Shown here piece after piece: positions 44,289-52,772 of a DNA stretch of 64,000 bases. How positions within the stretch are numbered: position 1 is the first letter of the stretch; every line of letters begins with the position of its first letter. The translations under genes were made by a program, and so were the position numbers. The notes beneath the pieces were generated by a model, which was given only the letters and a program-made list of their open reading frames with translations, made no database searches and was not told the DNA's origin. Source of the DNA: Treponema maltophilum ATCC 51939 (GTDB lineage Bacteria; Spirochaetota; Spirochaetia; Treponematales; Treponemataceae); assembly GCF_000413055.1 (NCBI RefSeq), contig NZ_KE332518.1, positions 559,583 through 623,582 on the forward strand, in the 5' to 3' direction.

Positions 44289-45170
44289 ATGCTTTCGAAT
44301 TTATTGATTCCGTTTCACTATGAATACATGATAAAGGCGATCCTCGTCAGCGGTTTTATCGGCGGTGTGTGCGCGCTGCTTTCGTGTTTTGTCGTACTCA
44401 AAGGCTGGTCGCTGCTCGGCGATGCCTTATCGCATGCGGTGGTTCCGGGTGTTGCCGTTGCGTACATAATCGGCATACCGTTTTCAGTCGGCGCGTTTAT
44501 AAGCGGTATGCTCGCCGCCCTTGCGATGGGCTTTATAAAAAAGCGCACGAGGATCCGAGAAGACGCCGTTATCGGCATCGTGTATACGACGTTTTTTGCC
44601 TTGGGCGTTTTGCTTATTTCGTTGTTTCCGAGCAACATAACGCTTTCGACGATCGTTATGGGAAACATTCTCGGCATTGCCGACCGCGACATCGTTCAAA
44701 CGCTGATCATCGCCGGAAGCAGCTTGGCGATTATTTTGCTTAAGTGGAAAGACTTGCGCCTTTTTTCGTTCGACCCGGCACAGGCGCGCGCGATAGGACT
44801 CAACACGAATGTCTTGTACCTCTTGCTGCTTACGTTGCTTGCCGTTACGGCGATCGCCGCGCTGCAGACGGTCGGCAGTATTTTGGTCGTCGCGATGCTT
44901 GTAACGCCGGGAGCAGCCGCCTATTTGCTTACTGATAAATTTTCGTCGATGATGCGCCTCGCGTCGATTATCGGCGTGCTGACGTCTTCCGCCGGCGCGT
45001 ATATCAGTTATTTTTTGAACGGGTCGGCAGGCGGCTGCATCGTTACGCTGCAGTTTTTGTTTTTTTTAGCCGTCCTCTTTTTTGCGCCGCGTCACGGAAT
45101 ACTTGCGGCAAAGATGAATGCGGCAAAGGCTGTAAGGGCTTTTTTTGCAAAAAGAGCGGCCGAAGGCTGA
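44289..45170 (+). CDS. troC: Metal ABC transporter permease (TroC)
   Basis: A 293-residue ABC-3 type permease with about eight or nine membrane segments. The family's typical LLGDALSHAVVPGVAVAYII lies near residues 40-59, FSFDPAQARAIGLNTNVLYL near 155-175, and SILVVAMLVTPGAAAYLLTD near 195-215. GGAGGA precedes the ATG. It is paralogous to troD. Confidence 0.94.
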   Translation: MLSNLLIPFHYEYMIKAILVSGFIGGVCALLSCFVVLKGWSLLGDALSHAVVPGVAVAYIIGIPFSVGAFISGMLAALAMGFIKKRTRIREDAVIGIVYTTFFALGVLLISLFPSNITLSTIVMGNILGIADRDIVQTLIIAGSSLAIILLKWKDLRLFSFDPAQARAIGLNTNVLYLLLLTLLAVTAIAALQTVGSILVVAMLVTPGAAAYLLTDKFSSMMRLASIIGVLTSSAGAYISYFLNGSAGGCIVTLQFLFFLAVLFFAPRHGILAAKMNAAKAVRAFFAKRAAEG

Positions 45171-45360
45171 AAGCGTTTTTTGACTGAAGGTACTTTTTGC
45201 GGCAGGGGTTGGAGGGGCGGCGGAGCCGTCGACCGCAGGAGCGCAGCGACGAGGACGATGAAGCGTCAGCGGAACCCCGGAAAACCCGGCGGTTTTCGCA
45301 GTCGCGAAAACCGAGCCGCCTGAAAAAAAGTAATAAGCGGAAGTCAGTTGGGAGAAAGGT
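45171..45360 (+). other. Structured GC-rich spacer between troC and troD
   Basis: No gene is supported. GGGGTT at about 45208 and AACCCC at about 45273 enclose a GC-rich 60-nt stretch with GACG-type internal pairs. Next, GGCGG-TTTTCGC-AGTC-GCGAAAACC-GAGCCGCC forms a strong hairpin at 45288-45323. In an operon with otherwise short gaps, this 190-nt spacer stands out and looks like an inserted repeat. Confidence 0.5.
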
Positions 45361-46266
45361 ATGTTGTGGACAAAACTTATCGAACCGTTTATGTACGGCT
45401 TTATGGTAAAGGCGCTCGTGATTGCGGCTTTGGTCGGCTGCGTGTGCGCAGTCGTTTCGGGCTACCTTATTTTAAAGGGATGGTCGCTCATGGGAGATGC
45501 GATTTCGCACGCCGTACTGCCGGGAATCGTCGTTGCCTACCTCGTTCACATTCCGCTGGGAGTCGGCGCCTTTGCGGCGGGCTTGCTCAACGCGGCCGCC
45601 ACGGGCTGGATAAAAGAGCGGAGCCGCATCCGTGAAGATTCGGTTATGGGCGCGGTCTTTACCGGCATGATGGCGCTGGGTTTGATTCTCGTTACAAAGG
45701 TGAGTTCGAACATCCATTTTATGCACATTTTGTTCGGGAGCCTTTTGGGAATTGAAAAGCGCGATATGATACAGGCGGTTGTCTGTGCGCTGATAACGCT
45801 TGTGCTGGTCGTCGCCAAGCGCAAGGACATTCTGTTGTATTTGTTCGATCAAAATCACGCGAAAGCGATCGGGCTCAACGTAGCGTTTATACATTATCTT
45901 TTTCTTGCGCTTACGGCGCTGACGATCGTCGCTTCGCTGCAAGCGGTCGGGATTTTGCTTACGGTTGCAATGCTGATTATACCGGGCTGCATCGCCTATC
46001 TTTTAACGGACAGACTTAACCGCATGCTTTGTATTTCAGCGCTGTCGGCCGTGCTCAGTTCGCTCATCGGCACTTACGCAAGCTATTTTTTGAACGGAGC
46101 GACCGGCGCGTGTATTATTTTAACCGAAGCGTTGTTTTTCGTTTTGACGATGATGTTTGCGCCGAAGTACGGCATGATTATGCGGCGGAAATTACGGAAG
46201 GCCAACCTGCACGTTCAGGGAACGCAGCACATCGATATCGAAGCGGGAAAACAAATCGGAAAATAA
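45361..46266 (+). CDS. troD: Metal ABC transporter permease (TroD)
   Basis: The second ABC-3 permease, 301 residues. It has the same landmarks as TroC: LMGDAISHAVLPGIVVAYLV, YLFDQNHAKAIGLNVAFIHY and ILLTVAMLIIPGCIAYLLTD. GGGAGAAAGG precedes the ATG. The last 75 nt overlap the end of the convergent AsmA-like gene. Confidence 0.94.
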   Translation: MLWTKLIEPFMYGFMVKALVIAALVGCVCAVVSGYLILKGWSLMGDAISHAVLPGIVVAYLVHIPLGVGAFAAGLLNAAATGWIKERSRIREDSVMGAVFTGMMALGLILVTKVSSNIHFMHILFGSLLGIEKRDMIQAVVCALITLVLVVAKRKDILLYLFDQNHAKAIGLNVAFIHYLFLALTALTIVASLQAVGILLTVAMLIIPGCIAYLLTDRLNRMLCISALSAVLSSLIGTYASYFLNGATGACIILTEALFFVLTMMFAPKYGMIMRRKLRKANLHVQGTQHIDIEAGKQIGK

Positions 46267-47130
46267 AACGGGCGTTTGCGGTTCGATTGTAATCGAAATT
46301 GATTCGGGCTTTTCGATAAAGTCCTTAACGGCATCGCACGCGTTTTTTATTTCGGCGCTGTTTGATTCGTTTGCAAAGTCGTCCAGCAAGTCTTTGAGAA
46401 CTCCCTTTACGTCTTCTTCGGTTATCGATTCGCTTTCGGCTATGGCCGTTACGGCTGAAGGAAAAAGCGAGGCATCGGTGTATTTCAGCTGCGCCCTCAG
46501 CAGCGCGGCGGACGAAAGCGTGCCGTCGGTTATATCGATGTTTTGTGCATCAAACGAAAAATTGAACGAAGCCGCGCCCGGAATGGTAATGCGTAAATCG
46601 TTCAGGCTCAAATCGTAGACGGAATCGGTTACCGTGCTTGCGGCAGTCAACAGGTTTTTCGGTTTTGTGTTTTGAGGTTTTGCATTGTATGAAAGGTTCG
46701 CTTTTGCCGGCGTGAACCGATAGTCCGCATAGATATCGAGAGGCGTGTTTAAAAGCGAATCGATAAAGTCCGGAAGCGCCGGCTCATCGCCTTCCGTCAA
46801 AGCAAGCCGCGCTCCCTTGAGATTGATTTTCATAAACAGCGGGAATTCCGATTCGGTGTCCATACGGTAAATGTTAACCTTGTCGATTATGATTTTTTCT
46901 TTTCCCGCATCGTCGAGCGCGATTTGAACATCGTTTATATACACGCTTGCCGAAAAGACGTCTATGCCGGCTTTTGAAAAATCGATTTCGGCGATATCCG
47001 ACATATCGGCGAGCGCGTTTTCAAGTTTCGTATTTACAAGCTTTGACAGGAAAAAACGGATTCCCGCAAAGGCGGCGGCCAGCAGGCACACAACGGCGGC
47101 AATCACGATAAAGATGCGTTTCTTTTTCAT
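46192..47130 (-). CDS. AsmA-like envelope protein with N-terminal membrane anchor
   Basis: A 312-residue protein with a single N-terminal membrane helix (IFIVIAAVVCLLAAAFAGIR). The periplasmic part is beta-rich and reminiscent of AsmA/YdbH-type lipid-transport or assembly proteins (FSASVYINDVQIALDDAGKE, INLKGARLAL); this is a weak structural impression. The ATG at 47130 is chosen over 47148 because the promoter TTGCGC, 17 nt, TATGAT ends 6 nt before it and there is no Shine-Dalgarno. The mRNA is probably leaderless. Confidence 0.65.
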   Translation of the reverse strand: MKKKRIFIVIAAVVCLLAAAFAGIRFFLSKLVNTKLENALADMSDIAEIDFSKAGIDVFSASVYINDVQIALDDAGKEKIIIDKVNIYRMDTESEFPLFMKINLKGARLALTEGDEPALPDFIDSLLNTPLDIYADYRFTPAKANLSYNAKPQNTKPKNLLTAASTVTDSVYDLSLNDLRITIPGAASFNFSFDAQNIDITDGTLSSAALLRAQLKYTDASLFPSAVTAIAESESITEEDVKGVLKDLLDDFANESNSAEIKNACDAVKDFIEKPESISITIEPQTPVLFSDLFSRFDIDVLRSLNVQVGLP

Positions 47131-47178
47131 AGAGCAATCATAGTGCATTCGGCGGGAATGCGCAACAATGCTTTTTCG

Positions 47179-48546
47179 TTATTGCCCCCTGCGGCGGAAA
47201 ACGCGCACGCGGTTGTCCAAAAAGTCGGATAGAATGACGGTGCGGCCGTCGGGCGAAACGTCCAAACCGGTGGGCTGGTTGCCGGCCTCGATGCTTTCGG
47301 TTACTTCCAAGGTGCGCGTGTCGATAATGTCGAGCCTGCCCATTTTGAAGCCCTTGTACAAATAACCTTTTTCCGGATTGTTCGGGCCGCGGCAGGACAC
47401 GTACAAAAGCGAGCGGTCGGGCGACAAAACGACGGTGTTCGGATTGTTGAATACTTTTATCGAAGCGATAAGGCTGTCGTCTTTGAGCGAATATACTTCT
47501 ACGCACGAATTGAGCATATCGGAAACGTACAGCCTGTCCGCGCGAAAATCGGTTACGATGTGGCGCTTGGCGCCGGGCGTGCCGCTTTCGCTTACGGTTT
47601 TAAATGTTGAAAGTTCTTTTTTGATGAGCTTACAGCGCGACCGGCCGGAGGAGTCTTCAAATTGGGCGCAGTATAAATACGAACCGTCGCGCGAAAAAGC
47701 CATGCCGCGCGGAACGGCTGCAACGGGGATTTTTCTTTCTTCTTCGTATGCGGCCGGATTTATAACGCTGATGTCGCGGCTTATCCAATTGCTTACGTAA
47801 ACGCGGCCGGAAACGGAATTGTACGCCATAACCTTGCACCATTCTCCGGTGAGCTTTACGGAGCGCTTGTAGTCCAACGTGTTCAAGTCGAATACGTGCA
47901 CGCACGATGCGCTCATTTGCGAAAGCCACAGTTCGTTCCGTTCGGGCAGTACCAAACTTTCGACAAAACCTTCTTTGCGCGCATAATCGGCGGGCGGCCT
48001 TATACGCCTGACCGTTCCGCTTTGCGTATCGATTATATCGGCGCCGTTTGCTTCCAGCAAGGTAACGGCGGCCTGCGTATCGTTTATAAAACGCACGCTT
48101 TTCGGCTTGGCGCCCGTTTGAAAAACCGATACGACATCGTAATCCGAATCTTCAGGCGACAAGAATGCAACGCCCCGTTTTCGGCACAGTTCTTCGTGCG
48201 TTAAAACGACAGGGCGGAATCCTTCGTGGCGTATTTCGAGCCGCTGCGGTTCGTCGGCGAACGTAAAGCGCAGGATTGCAAGAGTGTTGTCGGTTTCCAA
48301 AACCCGCGGCGTCGTCTGTACGCCGTCGACAAAAAACCGCGTGTCCGCAAAGGGCTGTACGGTTACATCGAATACCGTTTGCGCGCACAGGACGCAAATA
48401 GATGCGGCGAATGCGGCATACGCTGCGGCAGCGGCAAAAAAGCGCGAGCGCTTCAGGTAATTTGGCCTGCGCGCGGAGCTCGGTTCAATCATATTTTTGC
48501 CGAAATTACTGACGGTAAGTTCGGGCACCAACGAATTCCGATTCAT
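47179..48546 (-). CDS. Beta-propeller (YncE/YVTN-repeat) envelope protein
   Basis: 455 residues; a cytoplasmic stretch of about 35 residues, a hydrophobic helix (FFAAAAAYAAFAASICVLCA), then a small domain and a seven-bladed-propeller-like repeat region. Typical repeats are GRVYVSNWISRDISVINPAA, MAFSRDGSYLYCAQF, NTVVLSPDRSLLYVSCRGPN and GLDVSPDGRTVILSDFLDNR. The start is ATG 48546: TATAAT lies 6 nt upstream and there is no Shine-Dalgarno; a longer frame reaches to 49050 but is not supported. The ligand is unknown. Confidence 0.82.
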   Translation of the reverse strand: MNRNSLVPELTVSNFGKNMIEPSSARRPNYLKRSRFFAAAAAYAAFAASICVLCAQTVFDVTVQPFADTRFFVDGVQTTPRVLETDNTLAILRFTFADEPQRLEIRHEGFRPVVLTHEELCRKRGVAFLSPEDSDYDVVSVFQTGAKPKSVRFINDTQAAVTLLEANGADIIDTQSGTVRRIRPPADYARKEGFVESLVLPERNELWLSQMSASCVHVFDLNTLDYKRSVKLTGEWCKVMAYNSVSGRVYVSNWISRDISVINPAAYEEERKIPVAAVPRGMAFSRDGSYLYCAQFEDSSGRSRCKLIKKELSTFKTVSESGTPGAKRHIVTDFRADRLYVSDMLNSCVEVYSLKDDSLIASIKVFNNPNTVVLSPDRSLLYVSCRGPNNPEKGYLYKGFKMGRLDIIDTRTLEVTESIEAGNQPTGLDVSPDGRTVILSDFLDNRVRVFRRRGQ

Positions 48547-48706
48547 GTACGTATTATACTTTAAGCCTTTGTTTTCGGCTACGCGGCGTATGTGTTTCGC
48601 CGAAATGAGGAAAGAATAAAAGTGCGGATAAAGCCGCGTACGACTTGAAAATGTAATACAATAGATATACAATACATATATAAAGAATTGCAGGAGATGT
48701 AAGATT

Positions 48707-48991
48707 ATGGCGATGATGTCGAGTTTCAGTATAAGAATGGATTCCGATATAAAAAAACAAAGTGAATCTTTGTATAATGCACTCGGTTTGAATTTGACTA
48801 CGGCAATCAATGTGTTCCTTAGAAAATCTATCCAGGCCGGAGGCTTCCCCTTTGATGTACGGCTGGATAATTTTAACAACGAAACCGTACGGGCGATAAA
48901 AGAAGCTGATTTTATAACTGATGAAATAAAAAGCGGGCGTAGGAAGCCGTTTGTTTCTTGGGAAGAAGCAAAAAAAAGCTTGACGCAATGA
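48707..48991 (+). CDS. RelB/DinJ-family antitoxin
   Basis: A 94-residue ribbon-helix-helix antitoxin: SSFSIRMDSDIKKQSESLYN, then LGLNLTTAINVFLRKSIQAG is the DinJ/RelB core, and the C-terminal half wraps and neutralises the toxin. CAGGAG lies about 12 nt before the ATG; the next ATG 6 nt on is also possible. It overlaps the toxin gene by 4 nt. Such antitoxins repress their own operon. Confidence 0.9.
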   Translation: MAMMSSFSIRMDSDIKKQSESLYNALGLNLTTAINVFLRKSIQAGGFPFDVRLDNFNNETVRAIKEADFITDEIKSGRRKPFVSWEEAKKSLTQ

Positions 48992-49260
48992 AATATAAAT
49001 TTGATTATACAACCCAATTCAAAAAAGACTATCGTAAACTTATGAACCAATGCGTTCTTAATGAAGTTGATATCGTTATCGAAAAACTTTTAACCGGTAA
49101 ACCCCTTGAAAAAAAATATAGGGACCATGCATTAGTCGGAAACTATAAAGGCTGTCGTGATTGTCATATTCGTCCCGATTTAGTGTTAATTTATAAAAAA
49201 GATAATGATATTTTGGTTTTGACGGCTTTGCGAATAGGCACACACAGCGAATTATTCTAA
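48988..49260 (+). CDS. YafQ/RelE-family mRNA interferase toxin
   Basis: A 90-residue ribosome-dependent endoribonuclease. The ATG at 48988 overlaps the antitoxin stop (ATGA). The conserved catalytic region is complete: KKYRDHALVGNYKGCRDCHI (His residues), RPDLVLIYKK and TALRIGTHSELF. It appears intact, so the pair is probably active. Confidence 0.9.
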   Translation: MKYKFDYTTQFKKDYRKLMNQCVLNEVDIVIEKLLTGKPLEKKYRDHALVGNYKGCRDCHIRPDLVLIYKKDNDILVLTALRIGTHSELF

Positions 49261-49292
49261 ACCGGACGGTTTCCGTAATTTTAGATCCACCG

Positions 49293-49321
49293 TTGACTTT
49301 TTTCCCTTTTTTCGATATTTT
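49293..49321 (+). promoter_or_regulatory. Sigma70-type promoter of the DEAD-box gene
   Basis: TTGACT, 17 nt, TATTTT. It leaves a leader of about 200 nt before the helicase start at 49530. Confidence 0.5.
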
Positions 49322-49449
49322 ATAGCGCATACACGTCTTGAGTGCCGTATTCGGAATTTTCCTGAAAAGCAGAGTTTTGAAAGATGCAGTGCGCCGCTTT
49401 TAAGCGCCTGTTTCTTACGGTTCCCGCCGGAAAGCGGCGGAGAGGTTTG

Positions 49450-49495
49450 AAGACGCCGATAAAACGCGGTGAGCGCACCGATCGGCGTTTTCTTT
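49450..49495 (+). terminator. Terminator-like hairpin in the helicase leader
   Basis: AAGACGCCGAT pairs with ATCGGCGTTTT around an inner GCGGTG/CACCG-type hairpin and is followed by TTTTCTTT. It lies 35 nt before the ATG and 130 nt after the promoter, in the position of a transcription attenuator. An upstream CCGCC/GGCGG hairpin at 49424-49440 may compete. Confidence 0.5.
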
Positions 49496-49529
49496 GTACG
49501 CGGCCGGAAAGACTTGCGGAGAAAAGAAT

Positions 49530-51326
49530 ATGGACACAATCTCGTTCGAGGACTTGGGCCTCGATGAACAAACCCTTGCCGCCGTCGAAGCGAAGGGCTT
49601 TGAAAACCCCACACCGATTCAGATTTTAGCCGTTCCGCGCCTTTTAAACGGGGATGCGAACATTATCGCAAAAGCGCGCACGGGAACGGGAAAGACGGCC
49701 GCTTTTGCGCTTCCCTTGGTACAGACAATCCGCGAAGACAAGGGCCGCGTGCAGGCTTTGATTTTAACGCCGACGCGCGAACTTGCGTTGCAAGTGTGCA
49801 AAGAAATCCAATCGTTTACCGACGGAAAATTCCCCCGTCTTGCGGCAGTATACGGCGGTCAGTTTATGGGCGAACAAACGCGCGCCCTGCGCAGAGGAGC
49901 CGAAATCGTTGTGGGAACGCCCGGCCGGATCAAAGACCACATTGAGCGCGGTTCGCTCAAACTTGAACACATCGATTATTTTATCCTCGATGAAGCCGAC
50001 GAAATGCTCGACATGGGCTTTATCGAAGATATCGAAGCGATTTTCGGAAAGGCGAATCCCGACAGCAGGATACTGCTTTTTTCGGCGACCATGCCGCCGC
50101 CGATTTTAAAAATCGCCGCCGCGTTTATGGGCGATTACGAAATCGTTGAAGAAGAAGAGCGGCCGGAAGAACCGATTTTAACCGAGCAAATCTATTGGTT
50201 TGTGCGCGAAAGCGAAAAGATTGAAGCCTTGGTGCGCATGATAGATATTTCGCCCGATTTTTACGGTTTGGTATTTACGCAAACCAAGGCCGACGCGGAT
50301 GCCGTTTCGCGTCTTTTGGATGAGCGCGGCTACGAAGCTGCGGCGCTGCACGGAGATATTCCGCAAAGCCAGCGGGAAAAAATCCTCGCGCGTTTCCGGT
50401 CAAAAAAAACGAGAATCCTTGTCGCAACCGACGTTGCCGCACGGGGAATCGATATAGAAGGGCTTACTCACGTGGTAAATTACGCGCTGCCTTTTGACGG
50501 CCCCACCTACGTTCACCGCATCGGACGGACGGGCAGGGCAGGCGCAAAAGGATTGGCCTTTACCTTGGTGAGACCCGAAGAGCGGCGCAAACTTGAATTT
50601 TTAAAACAGTTTGTGCGTAAGGCAATAAAGGGCGAAATGCGCGCGCAGCCGATTCCTTCCGTCGAAGAAGTGTTGAACGCCAAACGCGAGCGCCTTTTTG
50701 CCGAACTTGAACAAAACATTCAAAACCTCGGCACCTCCGCGCCCGACGAGAATTCGCCGGCTGCCGCAGCGGTGGAAAAAGTGGCGAAAAGTGCGGCGCC
50801 CTTTGCCGCTTTAGCCGAAAAACTGTGTGCCGGCCGGGACGCGCACACGGTGCTTGCCGCCGTATTGTCTTCGTTTTTGGGAGAAAAGCTTAATCCCGCG
50901 CGTTACGGAAACATAACGCCGTACAAGGCACCGAAAGCCGCGCGCGCAGCGCGTGCCGGCTTTCAACACGGCGATTTTCGGCGAGGCGATTTTTCCGACG
51001 GGAATCAAATGCGGCTCTATGTCGGCTTGGGGCGCAAAGACGGCTTTAACGCGCGCGATATTGCCGATTATTTCAGCTCGCTTTTAAACATTCCGCAGCG
51101 TTTGGTTGACCGCATCGATGTCGGTCCCTCCTTTTCGCTCGTGAGTTTGCCGCACAAAGCCGGACGCGATATTTTGGAGCGTTCCCGCCGCGACAAAAAT
51201 CTTCCGCACATGCATATCGACGTTAAAGAAGGCGGCTCCTTCGAAAAAGAAGGGCGTAAAGATTCCTTCGGCGGCGGCATTGCAAAGGGTGCCAAAGCGT
51301 TTTTTAAGCGTAAAAAAGGTTTTTGA
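49530..51326 (+). CDS. DEAD-box ATP-dependent RNA helicase with DbpA-type RNA-binding domain
   Basis: 598 residues. The helicase motifs are in order: Q motif FENPTPIQILAVPRLL, I ARTGTGKTAAF, Ia PTRELALQV, Ib GTPGRIKDH, II DEAD, III SAT, and VI HRIGRTGRAG. The last ~75 residues (MRLYVGLGRKDGFNARDIAD) are the DbpA/CsdA RNA-recognition domain, so ribosome assembly or cold adaptation is likely. ATG 49530 is chosen because GGAGAAAAG lies before it, instead of the in-frame ATG 36 nt upstream. Confidence 0.93.
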   Translation: MDTISFEDLGLDEQTLAAVEAKGFENPTPIQILAVPRLLNGDANIIAKARTGTGKTAAFALPLVQTIREDKGRVQALILTPTRELALQVCKEIQSFTDGKFPRLAAVYGGQFMGEQTRALRRGAEIVVGTPGRIKDHIERGSLKLEHIDYFILDEADEMLDMGFIEDIEAIFGKANPDSRILLFSATMPPPILKIAAAFMGDYEIVEEEERPEEPILTEQIYWFVRESEKIEALVRMIDISPDFYGLVFTQTKADADAVSRLLDERGYEAAALHGDIPQSQREKILARFRSKKTRILVATDVAARGIDIEGLTHVVNYALPFDGPTYVHRIGRTGRAGAKGLAFTLVRPEERRKLEFLKQFVRKAIKGEMRAQPIPSVEEVLNAKRERLFAELEQNIQNLGTSAPDENSPAAAAVEKVAKSAAPFAALAEKLCAGRDAHTVLAAVLSSFLGEKLNPARYGNITPYKAPKAARAARAGFQHGDFRRGDFSDGNQMRLYVGLGRKDGFNARDIADYFSSLLNIPQRLVDRIDVGPSFSLVSLPHKAGRDILERSRRDKNLPHMHIDVKEGGSFEKEGRKDSFGGGIAKGAKAFFKRKKGF

Positions 51327-51391
51327 ACAGGTCGTTCGAATATCGATTTTCGAAAAACGCCGTACTGCCATAAAAGTTTTTGAAAAATCTG

Positions 51392-51420
51392 TTGACACGA
51401 TCGCTCCATGCCCCTATACT
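51392..51420 (+). promoter_or_regulatory. Strong sigma70-type promoter of the hemerythrin gene
   Basis: TTGACA, exactly 17 nt, TATACT. The ATG is only 7 nt past the -10 box, so the predicted transcript begins at or one base before the start codon. Confidence 0.85.
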
Positions 51421-51427
51421 TTCGCCC

Positions 51428-51847
51428 ATGAGTGAAAATGCATTTTTTAAGTGGACCGATGATTTAAGCGTGGGCTTTTGCGAAATAGATTTGCATCATA
51501 AAAAGCTGCTGCTTATTTTGAATAAATTCAAAGACAGCTTGGAATTGTCCGATGCCGACTACAAAGCGCAAATCGGAAGAATAATAAAAGATTTATCGGA
51601 TTACACCGAATATCATTTTTCCGAAGAAGAAAAATTCATGAAAACCTACGATTGCCCCTTATACGAAACGCACCGTAAAATGCATGAAGATTTTATAAAG
51701 CAAGTAAAGCGCGGGCTGCCCGTTTTGGTAACGGGCAATAAACAAAAAGGAGCCGAATTCTGCAGCTTTTTGGGGAACTGGCTCCTTAACCATATTGCCG
51801 ACGCCGATCACAAATGGGCGGAGTTTATTCATAACGAAAAAGCGTAG
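51428..51847 (+). CDS. Hemerythrin-family oxygen/iron-binding protein
   Basis: A 139-residue four-helix bundle protein with a non-heme di-iron site. The ligand pattern is clear: ICEIDLHH-type first helix (FCEIDLHHKKLLLILNKF), EYHFSEEEKFM, HRKMHEDF and HIADADHKW. In anaerobes such proteins sense or buffer oxygen. ATG 51428 is preferred over longer frames because these would begin inside the promoter. No Shine-Dalgarno, hence probably leaderless. Confidence 0.93.
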   Translation: MSENAFFKWTDDLSVGFCEIDLHHKKLLLILNKFKDSLELSDADYKAQIGRIIKDLSDYTEYHFSEEEKFMKTYDCPLYETHRKMHEDFIKQVKRGLPVLVTGNKQKGAEFCSFLGNWLLNHIADADHKWAEFIHNEKA

Positions 51848-51893
51848 CGGCCGTACGTTTTTAGCAGCCGTGCGGGTTCGGCGGCCGTACCGA

Positions 51894-52772
51894 TCAGTAC
51901 GCTTGCGTTTTTATGCGTTCGACGACATCTTCGACGGTTCCGCAAAAGGGCCCCGGCTTTTCCATCTTGATGCTGGTGAGCGCGGCGGCGTACCGGGCGG
52001 AATCTTCAATTCCGTGCGTGAGCCTTCGCGCAATGTACGACAAAAAGCACGTGTCGCCGCGGCCGACTCTTCCCTCCTGATTTGAAGGATTAAACGGAGC
52101 GCGTCGGTGCGTTTTTCCGTCGAAGACGAGCACTTCTTTTTGTTCGGTTATGACAATCTCTTTTGCTCCCCAATCGAAAAGCATTTCGGCCGCTTTTTCT
52201 TTATCGTCGGTGCCCGTAATAACGCGCGCCTCGGCTGTGTCGGCTTTTAAATAATGCACATAGGGAATGTACCGTTTTTTTTGTTCCCAATCTTTACAAA
52301 CGATTGTGCCGTTATCGATGTGCCGCAGCACGGCTTGCACATCGAGCGCCGTTTTTCCCTTTTCGGCAAGGAAGGGAATCATGTCTTCGCCGACTTCACC
52401 GTAAAAAAGACCCGCAATGTGAAAAACGCCGGCGGCGATGTCGGCCGGAATATCGGAAGCGCTGAACGGATCGGCAAGCGAAATAAGGTTGAGCGTACGT
52501 TTGTCCATATCGGGACCGGAAAAGGCGTTTTCTATCGACGTGGTGTGCGCGGAATCGAGGCAGAGGACGTCGATGCCTTCTTTTGTCAATTCGGATAAAA
52601 GCGGCTTGTCTTTTGCCGCCATTTTGGTGATGACGAGCACCGATGCGCCCGTCCGTTTTGCCGCAAAGGGCGAAAAGTAAGCGGCTCCGCCGGTAAAAGG
52701 CGTTTTGTTGCCCATCATGTTGCGCACATCGTTTGTTATATGCCCGATCGAAACAATATCGTATTTTTTCAC
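51894..52772 (-). CDS. PfkB-family carbohydrate kinase
   Basis: A 292-residue ribokinase-fold kinase. The N-terminal part is VSIGHITNDVRN and TGGAAYFSPFAAKRTGA; the C-terminal GRVGRGDTCFLSYIARRL carries the catalytic aspartate and anion hole. It lacks any tag of a particular substrate; sugars, nucleosides or phosphosugars are possible. Last gene of the ABC-RpiR-HAD-kinase unit (4-nt overlap with the HAD gene). Confidence 0.88.
   Translation of the reverse strand: MKKYDIVSIGHITNDVRNMMGNKTPFTGGAAYFSPFAAKRTGASVLVITKMAAKDKPLLSELTKEGIDVLCLDSAHTTSIENAFSGPDMDKRTLNLISLADPFSASDIPADIAAGVFHIAGLFYGEVGEDMIPFLAEKGKTALDVQAVLRHIDNGTIVCKDWEQKKRYIPYVHYLKADTAEARVITGTDDKEKAAEMLFDWGAKEIVITEQKEVLVFDGKTHRRAPFNPSNQEGRVGRGDTCFLSYIARRLTHGIEDSARYAAALTSIKMEKPGPFCGTVEDVVERIKTQAY

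Noticed and set aside
47179-49050. 623-residue version of the beta-propeller protein
   Set aside because: The added N-terminal part overlaps the RelB/YafQ genes, is shadow-like and lies upstream of the TATAAT box next to ATG 48546.
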